This document shows, in pieces, positions 44,401-59,400 of a stretch of DNA of 64,000 nt; the first letter of the stretch is position 1, and every line of letters starts with the position of its first letter. Origin of the DNA: Ficedula albicollis (Eukaryota > Chordata > Aves > Passeriformes > Muscicapidae); the NCBI RefSeq assembly GCF_000247815.1, contig NC_021677.1, positions 17,013,424-17,077,423 on the forward strand. The letters are read 5' to 3'. The notes under the pieces are model-generated. The model saw only the letters and a program-made list of their open reading frames with translations, did no database searches and was not told the DNA's origin. The position numbers and the translations under genes are program-made.

Positions 44401-47400
44401 TTCAGAATTGTCTGCTGTGTGTATAATACACTTGGTCTGCACACATTTTCCACAGCATTCACCTTTCACTGGTTTAAGTTCATATCCCTAGAAATAAATT
44501 AAAAACAATAGCACTATGATAGATGAATTTTTGAGAAATAAATGAAAACATACGAATCCATAAATTGATTACACTTTGAAGTGCACTCTAGATTTGTGCC
44601 TTCCAACCCAACAGAAGACAAGTAATAGAACCAGGTTATAAAGAGAATAAATTAAATCACTAGAATAAATACGCATAATAATTAAATATCAGTCCACAAG
44701 GTGGTCTACAGAAATTTCCCAGCTAATTCTGCCAGTGTGAACGAATGCTGACAGTTTAACAATCAATCTCAGGCAGTAGATTGCTCAAAGAACAGTTCAT
44801 ATCCATGCTGGAGTTGGTCCCTGGGTTTCAACTCCCTGTCTTTTGCTTAATATAATATTATATTTTAATAAATAAAATTATATTAACTATAATTAAATAT
44901 TAATTAAAATAAACTTATAAAATATATGGGTATTTTGGGGTCTTTAGTTTCTTTAAGCTTGCCACTTACTGGTTCACAGTATGTGCTGCAGGGGACATGT
45001 TGACAGGAGATGATGTTCAGTTGAGTGCTGACGTTAACATCGTTTGTGCACACACAATTCTGACACTTGTCAACAAAGACTGAGGAGTTGGGCTACACAT
45101 TTTAAGGAAAAAAAATCACATAGTAATGAGATATTACATGTTTAACAGGCATTTATTAATTTTTAAAAGATCTATAAATGAAGCAGTGGAAAAGGAAAAA
45201 ATTATAAAGACAGCTGGATAGCTATCTGGCTAGCCATTTATGAAGTCAACATTTTAAATACTGAATATAATTTAATTATATTAATTGTGTCTTGATTAAA
45301 GTCCTGTACAGCAATGACACACTCTGATATTAAAAGAACAGGTACAATTACTGGACCCAAGATAATTTAGTAGAAATCTAGAATTGGTTAGAATAATACT
45401 TATTTATATGTCTTTTAATTTTTGAAAACAGAGTTTAAAACTGCAGTAATGTGCGGACAGTAAATGTGAACTGACTTTTTTAAACGCCAGCACACTTAAC
45501 CCAAATTCCTCTATGACACTGACATACATGCAGCTCTTCAATTTCTTTCCTACACAGGCAACTTTTCAGAAAATATTTAGGCTTTCTGAAATTAATAAAC
45601 TCCTGACAGAAATTTGAAAATTTCCAAAATATTTTTTATACTGGATAAACCTTTTCCTAGCACTATCTGGTCTTTTAAGCATTTTTAGAAGATGGTTGGA
45701 ACAGGAACTTACCAAGAACTCAGCATTCTCGTGTACGCAAACCCCCTTGGGAACTGTTAATAAGCAAGGAGTTAGATGTTTAGAGAGGAAAAGAGAATAA
45801 AAAATGTCTTCCCCACACTCTAATCAAACTCATTTCTTCCACAATCAATCACAATTCATGTGGTTATTCCCCATTTCTGGTAACAGATAGGACATGTACG
45901 AAGTATAAGAATGAATACTGCATGTGCAAGAAGGGAAAAAAATTTGTCCCAAAACATGTGGTCCAGTTCATAGCCAAGAATGTCCACTTAACAGATATGA
46001 GTACTTCCTTGTTTCAGTTATCAAGAACTGTAAATCTGTCTTCTACTGGGGATCCTAGGGACTTTTTGCTGGATTAAGCTGAGACCATCATCCCAGTTAA
46101 TTCTGTAGCTGTTCTTGCCTGTATTTATAAGCAGGAAGTTGACCTTGAGGCCCCTGAGCTATATCTAATTTCCTAGTTTCATAACTATAGCACTAATAAC
46201 CAATTTTAATAGTAGTGAATTTGTTCAATCTGACTGTGTTTAACACCTCTTTCAACAGGTTATTGCATACAGTTTTATTAATGCTAAATTATGTAAAAAA
46301 TAAAACTATAAGGCTCATCATATTTCCAAGGGACTTACCACATTGGTATACAGGACAGCACTGACCACTGGGAATATGAGAATGAACTTCGAATCCCAGT
46401 GAGCACTTGGGGGCTTTGGCTGTGCACAAGCTTGTATTGCATTCTGAGGAGGAAAAAAAAGAAAAAAAGAATAAGTCAGAAAGAACACTAAATCACAGCT
46501 ACTAGAAATAAGCACCTATCAAAGCTCTTAGGATGAACTTTCCATTGCAAGGGAATAGTCCAGATTCTCTTCAAATAAACAAATTGCAGATAGGGAACAT
46601 GTTTTCCTCATAAATCCAGTCACTGGATATGGGGGTGTTGTATTAGTTTATGATTTTTTTTTCTTTTATCCTGTGTTGACAAAGTAACACCATTCTATGC
46701 AAAGAAGTAGGGAACCACTCCTACTCTCTCCAGGACGTTAGGCAACTGCTAGAAAATTAAAATCTACAGAGAATTCCCTAATTTCTCTGCATTTTGCTTA
46801 AATAAAATGTGACCCTGAACATAAGAACTATAGCTTGAGTTATGTTGAGTCCCATAACTGTAAATTCAGTTATACTGAATCACTGCAATATTAAAATGTA
46901 TTTTCTCTAGCGCTGGGCTTTAAAAAGCATGAGGAAAGATAATATTTTGTGACTTCCTGATGTAGATCTCTTGTGCTAAGCTAATTCAGTGTCATTTCCT
47001 TTCTATTTCCAAGAGGTATAGAAAGACTAGAAACAAAAGTATGAACTCACTGCAAGTGAAAAGAGGGCAGCAGGGGTCTTTAGGATTGACTTCGGTGACT
47101 TCATAGAAGCCTTCTCCATCACAAGTGACCTTCTTCTGATCACATACATGAGGTTGACATACAATGCCATGTTCACCTTCCAGGCAAATGCAGTCCTGAC
47201 AGTCCACTGTAAACTTTTCTCCAAACTGTCATTGAAAAACAATAAAATGAGTGGTTGCATAGTAACCAATTAAAAGGAACAGAAGTAAAACCAGGAATAC
47301 AAAGTTCAGAGATGACAAAACAAGATTATACCAGTGGAGACCACTCTCCTCTCCCCACCCAAACTTCTACTTGAAAATCCAAAAGCATAGCATCATACCT

Positions 47401-50400
47401 CTCTTGGTATCATATCCACTCCAACACAGCCTGGAAAATACCAAAATAAATTTCTGTTACCAGTCACATAACAGAAGGCATCTCTACTATACATTGTATG
47501 AGCACTGCACACAGTCAAATCTTTGTTGCATACATGGAAGGAAACAAAGAGGAAACAAACATGCATCCAAGTGAAGCAGTAAAACTCACCACAAGTTTTC
47601 ACGCAGACATCCACACCAGAGTCATACAGCATGGTTCCATTAGGACAGAAACAGCCTTCCACTTGTTTAGTTGATGTGTCATTCTGTCCTCTGTGAGACA
47701 AAATGTTTAGAGGAATACAATTAATGTTGTAGGCACATACAGGAGGATTATGCCAAATAACCTTTCACTGAAATTGCAGTGGCAAATGATCTGCACATTT
47801 GTGATGGAGAATTGTCGGTGTCTGTGTTTGAGATAACAGAAACAGACACAGTTCAGGCATTCAGATCTAGGGTCAGCAGAATAGTACTAATAAATTTGAC
47901 AGTTTAAGATATGAGAGGAGGTTGATTCTGCTCATTCACCTGTGCATTAGATACAACTGGATAGTTGTACGAGCTATAATTAACTGTGAAGGAATTTTTT
48001 ACCTTGATTTGCAGGTCATCTCTTTAATAGGACCACATGCTCTGTATTCTTTACCAGGAGGACATTCATGAGCTGGAATGGAAAAATGAAAAGGAGGAAC
48101 AGCTCAGTAACAATATCATAAAAGCCTCATGACCTTATGCCAAGAACTTAAACACTGTTTACTCATTTTCCTATATATCTATGACAATCCTGAGAAGCAA
48201 AGAGGAAAAAGCCCAGATAGACTCATGCCTCTAAATGGAATAACTTTGTGCAATTTAGCCATAGCGTTATAGTACTGTACTTTACACTAAGGTGATAAAG
48301 CATAGAGCCTACATCTTGATTACAATTTTTCCCATAATTTCAGTATCTTTTGCACAAGCCCTCAAAGAGGAGTGTTTTCCTTTCCTTTGTGTTCTTACTA
48401 CAGATGAAAACTAATGTACAAGTCACCAAATAGAGTGATCTGCTGATGCCTGCAAAGCATAGGACTGCCTGCATACAAAAAAGTATGTACTGATACAGAT
48501 GTTTTGGGAACAGTCAATACATGTATATTTTTGAAGGCCCATTTCCATTGTTAATGTTGCCTGCAAAATTACTTAAGAAGAGCAGCTGCTGTGATTTATT
48601 GGTGTCTTCATTGCTCTGAAAGCAGTATGACATTACTGCTGAAACAGTTCCACATAACCTTCCTTAATAATTCAAGATGAATGGCCAGATACTTACAGCA
48701 GACACCATTGGTGTGTTTTCTCCAGTCAATGCACACGCCTTGATCAGCACAGGTGGCAGCATAGATCTGCAGACTTGAGCATTCCAGGTCTAGGTTGGGA
48801 AGTACACAGCTATCAAAAACACAGGCTGCATAGTACTTTTCAGGCTGGACAAAGGAATGGCATGGCTTGAACACACTAGAAAAAGAAATATTTACCATTA
48901 TTAGTAACTGAATGATCTATACATTTTTCAAGGTGTTTAACACGTTATGATGTGGCAACAGAGAACATGGGAGATTAAGGTGATGTGGATGTGGACTACT
49001 GATGAGAGATTTGTGCTAAGAGCACTTCTCCAAATAGTAACCTTCCAACATATCTTAAAATCTTCTCTCCTCACCTACAGAACACTTAGACTCCAATATC
49101 TTAAATCCAGGAGCTGTATATTATTAGGTGCAACCATGTGCTGTCTCTTTAAAGTGATTTTGATTTTTTTTTTTTAAAGTTCTGACGTGGTGTTCTAGAA
49201 ATTAAGATCTCTGTTATCAGTTGGACTCTGTTTTCTCCTAAGTAAACGTGGGAAAAGGCAAGATCATGGGACAGGAGAGGGCTGAGAGTATAGGAGAATG
49301 TGGAAACATCAACAAAGGCTAGTGTGGCAGCCAGAGGGTTGAAAGATACTGTCAGCAAAAAATAACAACCAGAAAAAGTGAAAGGAGTAGAAGCAAACCA
49401 TAAAGATACAAGAAATAGAGCAATAGTTAGAAACACTTTCCATTGGTAAATTAATCCTAAAATTTCCATTTAAATCAAAGACCAAAGGCTTGTAAAGCCA
49501 AGAGTAATGTTACCTTCCCAAAAGAAGCTCGCAGATGGAAGATTCTTTGCAAGGCTGTGTTGGTGTTGTGCTTGGTGAACCTGTAGGAACTAGGCTTGGA
49601 GAGCACTGTGGTTTGGAAGGATCATTAACTTGCCAATGATCTGCCATGATTTCACAGTTATCTATAATTTTTCCATCTGGCAGCATGCAGTCATCTGCTG
49701 TGTTGTTATTGCAAGTACCTAAGGGTGGTAAGGAGAGAAAGAATTCATTGACAGATTTGTTAGGAAATTCCATTCATCTTTGCAGCAGGGCTGTCACACA
49801 CAGGGCTGTGGTTTTCTGAGAGTGCAAAAATTGGAAGAGTAAGCCTTACCACACTGTCCCTGGGTGTTGTTGCCAAACAGGCTGTAGGGCATTCTGATAG
49901 AAAAGGACAAGCCATTGTAGGTCACATTCATTTTCAGCTCAGGAATTTCCACAACACGATTTATGCCTGACTCATAGATGCTCACGCCAAACTTTTTATA
50001 AGGTAAAGCCACGAGCTGGTTGTTTACTGTCACCTAATAAATAAAGGAAAACAGAAAAGAGGCATAAATTTAGTTAGACTTTTCAAAACAATTGACTGTT
50101 CCTTTGTTTTGCAGAAAGAATGTAAAGGTAAATAATATCCTTTTAATTTGTAACAAATGTTCCTGTGTTTCCTTTGTTACTGGAAAATCAAACTTTTCTT
50201 CTCTGAGCCACAAAAAGCCCATTAACCATTAGCCATCAACAAATGAGTCTATAAATTCAAGGTTTAAATCAGCTAAATCCTAACACTCAACAGACTTATT
50301 AGAGTGACTATGGCATCAAGGACTCCTCAGGAAAGTGGAATAAAAAATTCTCCTAAATTCATATGGTATAAAATTTTAGGTTTCTTGGCATAAAGCGAAC

Positions 50401-53400
50401 ACGCTCATAGGAAAATTACATAACAGAAATAAGACTAAAACTGTATTATTTTTTAAAATACAGTAGCCATGATATACCTGTGAAACTAACACTAATGCTT
50501 TCACTCAGCAATTGGAGATTCCTTTGCTTTAGAGAAAAAAAAAAAGAGGTCTAAATGTTGTAAATTTTCAACAATATGTTGCAACCTAACTTGTAATATT
50601 TTCACATAGTAATGTACAAAAATGAACCAAACAAACAGTAAAAAGATACAAAAAGCCCAAAACACTTCTCACTAATTTTGAAATTCAAAAACTGTGACAT
50701 CACATTTATCAATGGAATAAACATGTAAGTGCCCTATTCTGAAAAAATTAAAAAGGCAACACAAATCAAAGCTACTAATGGTACTTTTAAAAAATGCTTC
50801 AGGCCAGCACTTTATTGTTATGTCTACCTGACATTATCTCCTCCCATTCCACATTGTTTTCCTTCGTTACTTTAATGCTAATTATAAATTAACTTGTTTT
50901 ATATCCTTAACTCTTAGCAATTTGTCCCCACTTGCGTATTCAGGAGAGATCTGCATAGATTTGAGATTAAAAAGACAGGAAGTTGTAGAATTTTTTCTCC
51001 ACATTTGGAGTAAAAAAATGCTTTGAAGTAGTCCTTTGAAGTAGTCCAATTTTATAATCTAAACTGTTACCAAATCTAAAATACAGACTAATTTTTTCCC
51101 CAAACCCTGTGAATATAATTATCCTGTTGCAGTATTAATGTCTGAATCAAGAAATCAGTGGTAACATTCTTTAGTACCTCTACTTGTAGAGTATTTGGTT
51201 CTGCTGTTCTTAGCCTGATTTCCTGAGTCTCGTGTCTCACAATGAGCGTTCGAGGACAGGACACTACATCCCGTGTATCACAATGGTAGTTATCAATGTA
51301 GACACCAAAGGTGTCAACGTTCTTAATGATCTCTTCCACAAGGACATATGTACAATTTCCTTGAAAGCTGTAGTACAATCCATCAAAAGTCATGTAATGT
51401 GGATCTCCCCAGCCAGTGCAGTAGCCTAAAAAAACATACAGCTAAGTTAGGCTATTATGGCAACACACAAAATAAAAACATATCAGACTACAAGCAAAAC
51501 CTGTAGGTTTGGGAAACATTTCAGTGAACTTCGGGCACTTTAATTTTAATAAAGTGTACATGTCCGTGCATGAGGTCATTAGCTAGAAATCATCAATAAA
51601 AACCAGGTACTTTCAATGCACAGTTCATCTGACATTAATGACAGACAACTGAGAACAGGATTAACTGTACCACAGATATATCTTTAACAACAGTCTGAAC
51701 AAGTAACATATATATAGGCTTCTAGCCTATAGACATCTGCCTCTGGACATTTAAATCCTACTTTGGGAGACCAATTTACTTGACTAACACAACAGTTATG
51801 TAGAGATAATGGCAACTTAAGCAAATGCCTCATTTGGATAAAAAGATCCACAGAGCACTCAAACCAACACTAGAAAACTGAGTCACAGCCTTGCACAATA
51901 CTTGTTCCCTGATAAATATTGTTGGTCGTGAGAACAGTATTGCTCCCTCAGGAGATTAAATATTCAACAAAATATACACTTACAATCACACTCCCAGTGC
52001 CAACAGCATCCATCCTCATCAATGACTGGCACAGGAGACAGTCCATTGGCACATGTGGGTTTCGGAGGTGGATTGCAGATTACTGGAATCACCTGGACAA
52101 TGTTGTCTTCTATACATATTGCCTTAGTGCAGTTACAGAGCCACCATGAGTCACCTTGCTGTGTTTGAAAAGAGAGGAGGGAGGAGACAGAGACAAACCT
52201 TAGGAAGTAGTGAGACTGACCACAGTTATGCCTGAATATCTTCTGCAGGTTTCTAAAAAGTCATATGTTTATTGACAAGCTTTCCCCCACCAGAAATCTG
52301 AAAATAGGATGGAAGTGCATCAGTCAGCACTATCTAGGTCTGCAACTGAGAGCTGAGAAGTGAAAAGCATTACTTACAAAAGTCAAGCCACTAAACTGAA
52401 ATGGGAATCTCCTCTTCTAGTTTCAGCTATCTAAAAGTGAAATGTTTCATCTAATCTCATCACCTTAACACACTCTCTAAAGAACAGTGAAAGACACTCA
52501 TCAATAGGAATGGCCAATATGTGATCAATTCCCTTCCATGAATGCCTAGAACAGATTAATAGCTAAAGCTACAGTGAACAACAACTGTTTGGGGGGAAAA
52601 TGTCCAAGATTATATGCATGCACTGTGACAGCATGAGTTTTTTTCTATCTTCTACCAGTTTTTCAGCCGTGTATAATTTTTATTCCTGCAGATCTATTGA
52701 GCAAGTTGGTATGCATCTAAACTATGAGGAGGCTTTAGAAATGTACAAGACACTAACTTGTCTATGTCAGAGGTGGAGGGTTCAAAAAAAAAAAAAAAAG
52801 AACTCTGAGTCAAATTTCACAAGCATTTGAATGCAGTGATCTGTTTCACAGTCCTCTCCTGAAACCAGTCTGTAAACAAGTATGACCCATTTCAAACTCA
52901 GACAAACTCAGCCCTGTGGATTTTTGTTGGCTGCAATGTAAACACACAAACAACTTTTACCCAACCTGGACTTATTCAAAAACAGAAAAGGTAGCTTAGC
53001 ACCACTTAGCTCTTGGTTCCCTTTTCATCAGAGCTATCCTACAACAAAGACAAACACTGAGCTGCAATCTAGCTCCTTGCAGAAAGCTTTTAAAAATCAT
53101 CCGTGAAGAGCTAATTGCAATATATAAGCTGCCAATCCAAATATCATTGGAAGTCCTGCTGATGCCCATGAAAACTAAAGAAATAGAACAGACTGATACT
53201 TCCTTTCCTAACCAGATTAATGCCTACTCTCTATGTTACTAACATTGAAGTGATATGTCTAGTCACCATCCAAAGCACAATGAAAGCATGAAATCTACTC
53301 ACCTCATAAGATTCATTAGGGAAAATAGTACAAGTCTTTTTAGGAGTGGTTGGTGTTAGACTTGTAGTTGAACTTGAGCCATTAACTGGAGGAGTTGCAC

Positions 53401-56400
53401 TGTGCGTAGAACTTCCTGTAGTGGTGACTGCAGTTGATGTTGCAGTTGGCCCAGATGTAGTAGTTGAGCTAGGGGGAAGGGTTGTGAATGTGGTGGAGGT
53501 GGTGGTTACATTGACGGAGGTGGTTCCTGAAGTGGTGGTAAAGCTTTCTGTTGGAGTAGTACCAGAGGTGGTGGTTGACACAGGGCTGGTTGATGCAGGT
53601 GATGTTGTTGGAGTAGTAACAGTTGCAGAGGTTGTCCCTGGGGTACTTATTTCGGTTCCTCCTGTGGTGGTGGGGGGAGTGGACACTGAGGGTGTGGGGC
53701 CTGAAGTGGTGGTCTTGGTGGTTGTTGTTATTGGTGGTGGTGTTACTGTAGTGCTGCTTGGTCCCGAGGTTGTGGTGGTGCCAGGGCTGGAAGTGGTGGT
53801 AGATTGGGGGCTTGGGGTCCTGATGGTAGTGGTCTCATGATAAGGTGTTTCTGTTACTGGTGTGGTGCTGGTGGATCTTGAGGGTGTGGGACCTGAAGTG
53901 GTGGTCTTGGTGGTTGGTGTTGTTTCAGTGACTTCAGAGGTGGTAGCTGTCACTGGGCTTGTTGACACTGGTGATGTTGACTGTTGACTAGTGGTGCTTG
54001 CAGTAGGTGTACTTACTTCTGTTGTTCTTGTTGTTGGCAGAGGGGTAGTTGAAGGAGTAACTGGAGTGTTTGTCTTTGTCGACGTCTCTGGTTCAGGTGT
54101 TGTGGTACCCTCTTTAAGACAGGGAGAAAACAGAGTATTTTAAGTAGGGAAATTGCATTTTCTTCCTAATGTCATCTCATTTTCTACTAAGCATATGTAG
54201 TTCAACAAGCCTAAGCCTAGGGTCTTCAGATTGAAATAGAAATTGTTTTATTAATGGTTTATGCATCACTGAGAGATTATTAACAAAATCTCCTACATCT
54301 TGCATAGGAGACATTGATATAAATACTTTATCAACAATCAGTGTCAGAGGGAACATCTTTGGCAGTGTTAAAACTTTATATTGCAGAGGAGTTCAGCAGT
54401 CCTAGATCCAGGGGAATCCACTGAATAGATCAATGAACTCTGGTTAATACTGTATTGCTGTCATACTATATTCTATGGAAAGATCATTATTCCCTGTGCT
54501 TCATGGTGGTTCATACCACCATTGGTTATGCTCAGAATCATTTGATTGTACAGAAATGGAGCAGTTGCTAGAGCAGTCTGTGTTCCATTTCTGATGCTCA
54601 GGCCTTTAAGATTACTCACACACAAGCTATTTTGGGATGCTGCAAACCCCAAATACACTTTTCTCCTTTTTCACATGGCCAGTTTTCATTATGGTTGCTA
54701 ATTGAGACTCTTTTAAAACAGTTTTCGATTAGGATGTTAAAAAGTGTTCATGATTCTCACAGGCCAGTGCCAGAGCCATCTATTTGTGCTTTTATAGCAT
54801 GATATAAGTGACACATAGTAGAGAGAGAAGCACTGTGTATATAATAAGAGTGCAGTAATAATGCTAGAGGAATTAAGACACACTGGTTCTGCCCAGGTAG
54901 CCCACAAGGACAGTCCTTCAATGAAAACTAATTCACATTTGGGTGAGGATAGGCAAACTCCTTCATCTACTTCATGTCCTTTAACAGAGGCAGATGAACT
55001 GGGACAGTAGTGGATATGACATTGCTGCTGAAAGGTTAGCTGGGATGTTTTTGAAATATGTAAGTGCAGAGTATAGAAACTAAAACACATATTAAGCTGC
55101 CAATAAACTCTGTTTTCTAAAACCAGCAAAAGACATGAAACCCTGGGAATTACTTATTGCTTCTGTGGGTGGAACCGGTTGGGTTATGGTGATAATATTT
55201 TCAGGAGTTGAGCTGGGTGTTGGTCCAGGAACAGTGGTTGTTGTGCTCGGAGGGCTGGTGGTGGTGGTGGTGGTAGTCTCTGGTGTTGAGGGAGTTGTTG
55301 TCGATTTTGGTGTGCTCGGTGTGGACGTAGGTGGGGCTGTTAGAATCAGCAGGGACAGAAAAAACAGACAAAGGCACAAAGGCATTAGTGGGACTCAATA
55401 TGAACTGAACAGAAGCTGCACATGAGGCAGCTGCCACAGAGCAGCTAAGGTGGGTCAGCCCACCCTTAGCACCCGCCCTCCCTTTCTGGCCTCAAAAAGA
55501 ACAATATTTGAAATCCATGCACACAGAGGGTCATGGCCCTTGCATCTGAGCAATGAGATGGTGCTGGAAGTTCAAAGAAAGTGAGAGTCTGCAGAGTGAA
55601 ACTGTTCCCAAAAGCATATCCAGCCTTCCTACTTCTATACCAGCTGACAAGCATTAGCACTAACAGGGCAAACGAACATGAGAGAGGGAAGAGGATCTAC
55701 ACAGTTATGTCCAATCAGTGCCTAAAATGCAAGTACCAAAACCAAAGCCATGTCACAATTGCACCTATGTCCAGTTCTTGCTGAAGAACAAGGTCCAGCA
55801 GCAAAAAAGGCAAGATTTCCCATCAGTTCAAGATCTGTGTAAGCTAGGCAGCAGCATGAAACACCTCCTCTGAGCCTTTTTGAGTGAGAGAAGACCAGAT
55901 TTTTTCCCCAGAACCCTAAAACCTTGCTTCTTCTTAAACAGCCAGATGAAAGGCAAGTTTTAAGCAAAGGCTATTCCAATGTTACCCTGCAATTACACTC
56001 ACTCCACATCCATCTGAGAGGAAGAATTTGAGGTGCTCATGTACCTTCAGGGCAAGCACAGGAAGGGAACAAACAACAGCACAGGCCAGAGAATTACCTG
56101 GAGTTGGTAGAGTGGTCGTGTATGTTGGTGTTGGTGAGGATGTGCTTGAAGTAGTCAAAGTGGGTGTTGGTGTTGGTACAGGAACAGTGGTTGTTGTGCT
56201 CGGAGGGCTGGTGGTGGTGGTGGTGGTAGTCTCTGGTGTTGAGGGAGTTGTTGTCGATTTTGGTGTGCTCGGTGTGGACGTAGGTGGGGCTGTTAGAATC
56301 AGCAGGGACAGAAAAAACAGACAAAGGCACAAAGGCATTAGTGGGACTCAATATGAACTGAACAGAAGCTGCACATGAGATGAACTGAACAGAAGTTGCA

Positions 56401-59400
56401 CATGAGGCAGCTGCCACAGACATAGACAGGTCAGCCCACCCTTAGCACTGCTAAGGCCCTTACTACCAGCCCTTCCATTCTGGCCCAGAAAAGCAGAACA
56501 TTTGAAATCAATGCATAGATCGTATCACAGCCCTCCTCTCCTAGCACAGAGACTGGTCATAGTGCTGGAAGATGCTTTCCACAAAATGAGAGTGACCTAC
56601 CAATAGGGAAGAGATGAGGAGAAGTAATGCTTTGGGTCTGGCTGGGGCTTTCTATCTCTTGCCTCATTACCTGAACACCTTGCTAAATCTCAGGGTAAGA
56701 GCTGAGATGGGAAGCTGTGATCAGGGAAGAAAGCCTGCACAGGAATATGTTCCTGTCTGATCGGCATGTGGTTTTCCCAATGTCACCTTGAGAAATGCCT
56801 TCCCAGAGTACTAGTGGATCTCATAAGCCAAAGATCACAGTTCAAAGAAAGTCACAGTCAGCAGAGTGAAACTGTTCCAAAAGGATGGCAGGGGAATCCT
56901 TCTTCCTACATCTATAACCACTGAAGTGTTTCAGCATGAACAGGACAAAGAAACAGGAGAGAGGGAAGAACGTCTAGAGTGCTATGTTTAAACAGTGCCT
57001 AAAATGCCAGAGCCAAAAAAATTAAAGGCATGCAGTGGCTACATTTGGGCCAGCTGAAGAACAAGGTCCAGCAGCAAAAAAGGCAAGATTTCCCATCAGT
57101 TCAAGATCTGTGTAAGCTAGGCAGCAGCACAAAATTTCTCCTTGTAATCTATTATGTCAGGGAAGCCAGGATTTTTTTCCCCAGAACTCCAAAACCTTGT
57201 TCCTTCTTAAACAGCCAGATGAAAGGCAAGTTTTAAGCAAAGGCTGTTCCAATGTTACCCTGCAGTTACACTCACCCCACATCCATCTGAGAGGAAGAAT
57301 TTGAGGTGCTCATGTACCTTCAGGGCAAGCACAGGAAGGGAACAAACAACAGCACAGGCCAGAGAATTACCTGGAGTTGGTAGAGTGGTCGTGTATGTTG
57401 GTGTTGGTGAGGATGTGCTTGAAGTAGTCAAAGTGGGTGTTGGTGTTGGTACAGGAACAGTGGTTGTTGTGCTCGGAGGGCTGGTGGTGGTGGTGGTGGT
57501 AGTCTCTGGTGTTGAGGGAGTTGTTGTCGACTTTGGTGTGCTCGGTGTGGGTGGAGGTGTGCCTGTTAGAAACAGCAGGGACAGAGAAAAAAGACAAAGG
57601 GACAAATGCATGAGTGGGACTCAATATGAACTGAACAGAAGTTGCACATGAGGCAGCTGCCACAGACATAGACAGGTCAGCCCACCCTTAGCACTGCTAA
57701 GGCCCTTACTACCAGCCCTTCCATTCTGGCCCAGAAAAGCAGAACATTTGAAATCAATGCATAGATCGTATCTTAGCACTGCAAAGGTCCCTAGCCCTAG
57801 TCCTTCATCTCTGGCCTAGGAAAGGAGACTCCTTGACATCCATGCACGGAAAGTGTCATGGCTCTTCTCTCCATCCTCTCCCCTCTCTCTAAGATATTAG
57901 GGATTGTGCTGAAAGCTGCTTCTCACAAAATCAAGGAGACCAGCCAATAAGAGACGAGGAGGAGTAATGCTTTGGATCTGGCTGGAGCTTTCTATTTCTG
58001 CCCCATTTCCTGAACACCATGCTAAATCCTGGGGTAAGAGCTGAGAAGGGAAGCTGTGGTCTTGGTTATAAACATGCACTTGGCATGTGATTTCCCCTGT
58101 GTTCCAATGTCAGCCTGATGCACGGCTTCCCTGGGATCTCATCAGACAAAGCATCAGCCAAAAATTACAGTTCATGGAAAGAGGCAGTCTACAGAGGGAA
58201 ACTGTTCCCTCAAACACTGGCAGGAGAATCCTTCCTTCTCATGTATCTAACAGCTGACAAAAAAACTAGCACTCAGAGGGCACAGAAGGAGTAGAAAGGG
58301 AGGAAAGTCTACACAGCTGAACCCAAACAGAGCCTGAAATGCCATGCTACAAGACCAAGTCCCACTCCAAATGCACTCCATGTGTCCAGCAACTACATTC
58401 TACCCAGCTGAAGGACACGGTCCAACAGCTGCAAAAGCAACACTACCCATTGGTTCAGCATCTCTCTAAGCCGGGCACCAGCATGAGATACCTCCTTGGA
58501 GCACTGTTGAGTCAGGAAAGATAAGACCTTCCCTCAAGAATCCCCAAATCCTTGTTCCTTATGAAATAGCAGCCCATGAGCTAGATTTGGCCACAGGACT
58601 TTTTCTGGGATCCCCTGAATTTACACATATCCTCGATCCCATCTAGAGACACATATGGAGGTGTTCATGGACATTCACTAGTCGCACAGCAAGGCTAGAA
58701 ATGACAACAGAACCAGAGAATCTTTTGGCGATCCTGTTCCTGGGGGCAGAGGGGTTTTGGTGAGAATTACTGCTTTTGGGAACATACTTCCAGGAGTTGA
58801 GGTAGTAGTTGTTGGTCCAGGAACAGTGGTTGTTGTGCTCGGAGGGCTGGTGGTGGTGGTGGTGGTAGTCTCTGGTGTTGAGGGAGTTGTTGTCGACTTT
58901 GGTGTGCTCGGTGTGGGTGGAGGTGTGCCTGTTAGAAACAGCAGGGACAGAGAAAAAAGACAAAGGCACAAATGCATGAGTGGGACTCAATGTGAACTGA
59001 ACAGAAGCTGCAGATGAGGCAGCTGCCACAGACACAGACAGGTCAGCCAACCCTTAGCACTGCAAAGGTCCCTAGCCCTAGTCCTTCATCTCTGGCCTAG
59101 GAAAGGAGACTCCTTGACATCCATGCACGGAAAGTGTCATGGCTCTTCTCTCCATCCTCTCCCCTCTCTCTAAGATATTAGGGATTGTGCTGAAAGCTGC
59201 TTCTCACAAAATCAAGGAGACCAGCCAATAAGAGACGAGGAGGAGTAATGCTTTGGATCTGGCTGGAGCTTTCTATTTCTGCCCCATTTCCTGAACACCA
59301 TGCTAAATCCTGGGGTAAGAGCTGAGAAGGGAAGCTGTGGTCTTGGTTATAAACATGCACTTGGCATGTGATTTCCCCTGTGTTCCAATGTCAGCCTGAT

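Noticed and set aside
49510..49773. Possible separate small gene starting at a Met before the MUC2 VWD4-end exon
   Set aside because: The coding part is a MUC2 exon (49,514-49,718) with good splice sites; the upstream Met lies in the intron.
53346..53840. Val/Gly-rich 164-codon open frame on the plus strand, and similar ones opposite each cassette exon
   Set aside because: They are antisense shadows of the Thr/Pro-rich MUC2 exons; complements of Thr and Pro codons give Val, Gly and Trp.
57897..59360. Identical 60-codon minus-strand open frames at 57,897-58,079 and 59,178-59,360, and 61-codon plus-strand twins at 58,339-58,524 and 59,620-59,805
   Set aside because: They lie in duplicated cassette introns and are identical only because the DNA was duplicated; no family or splice support.
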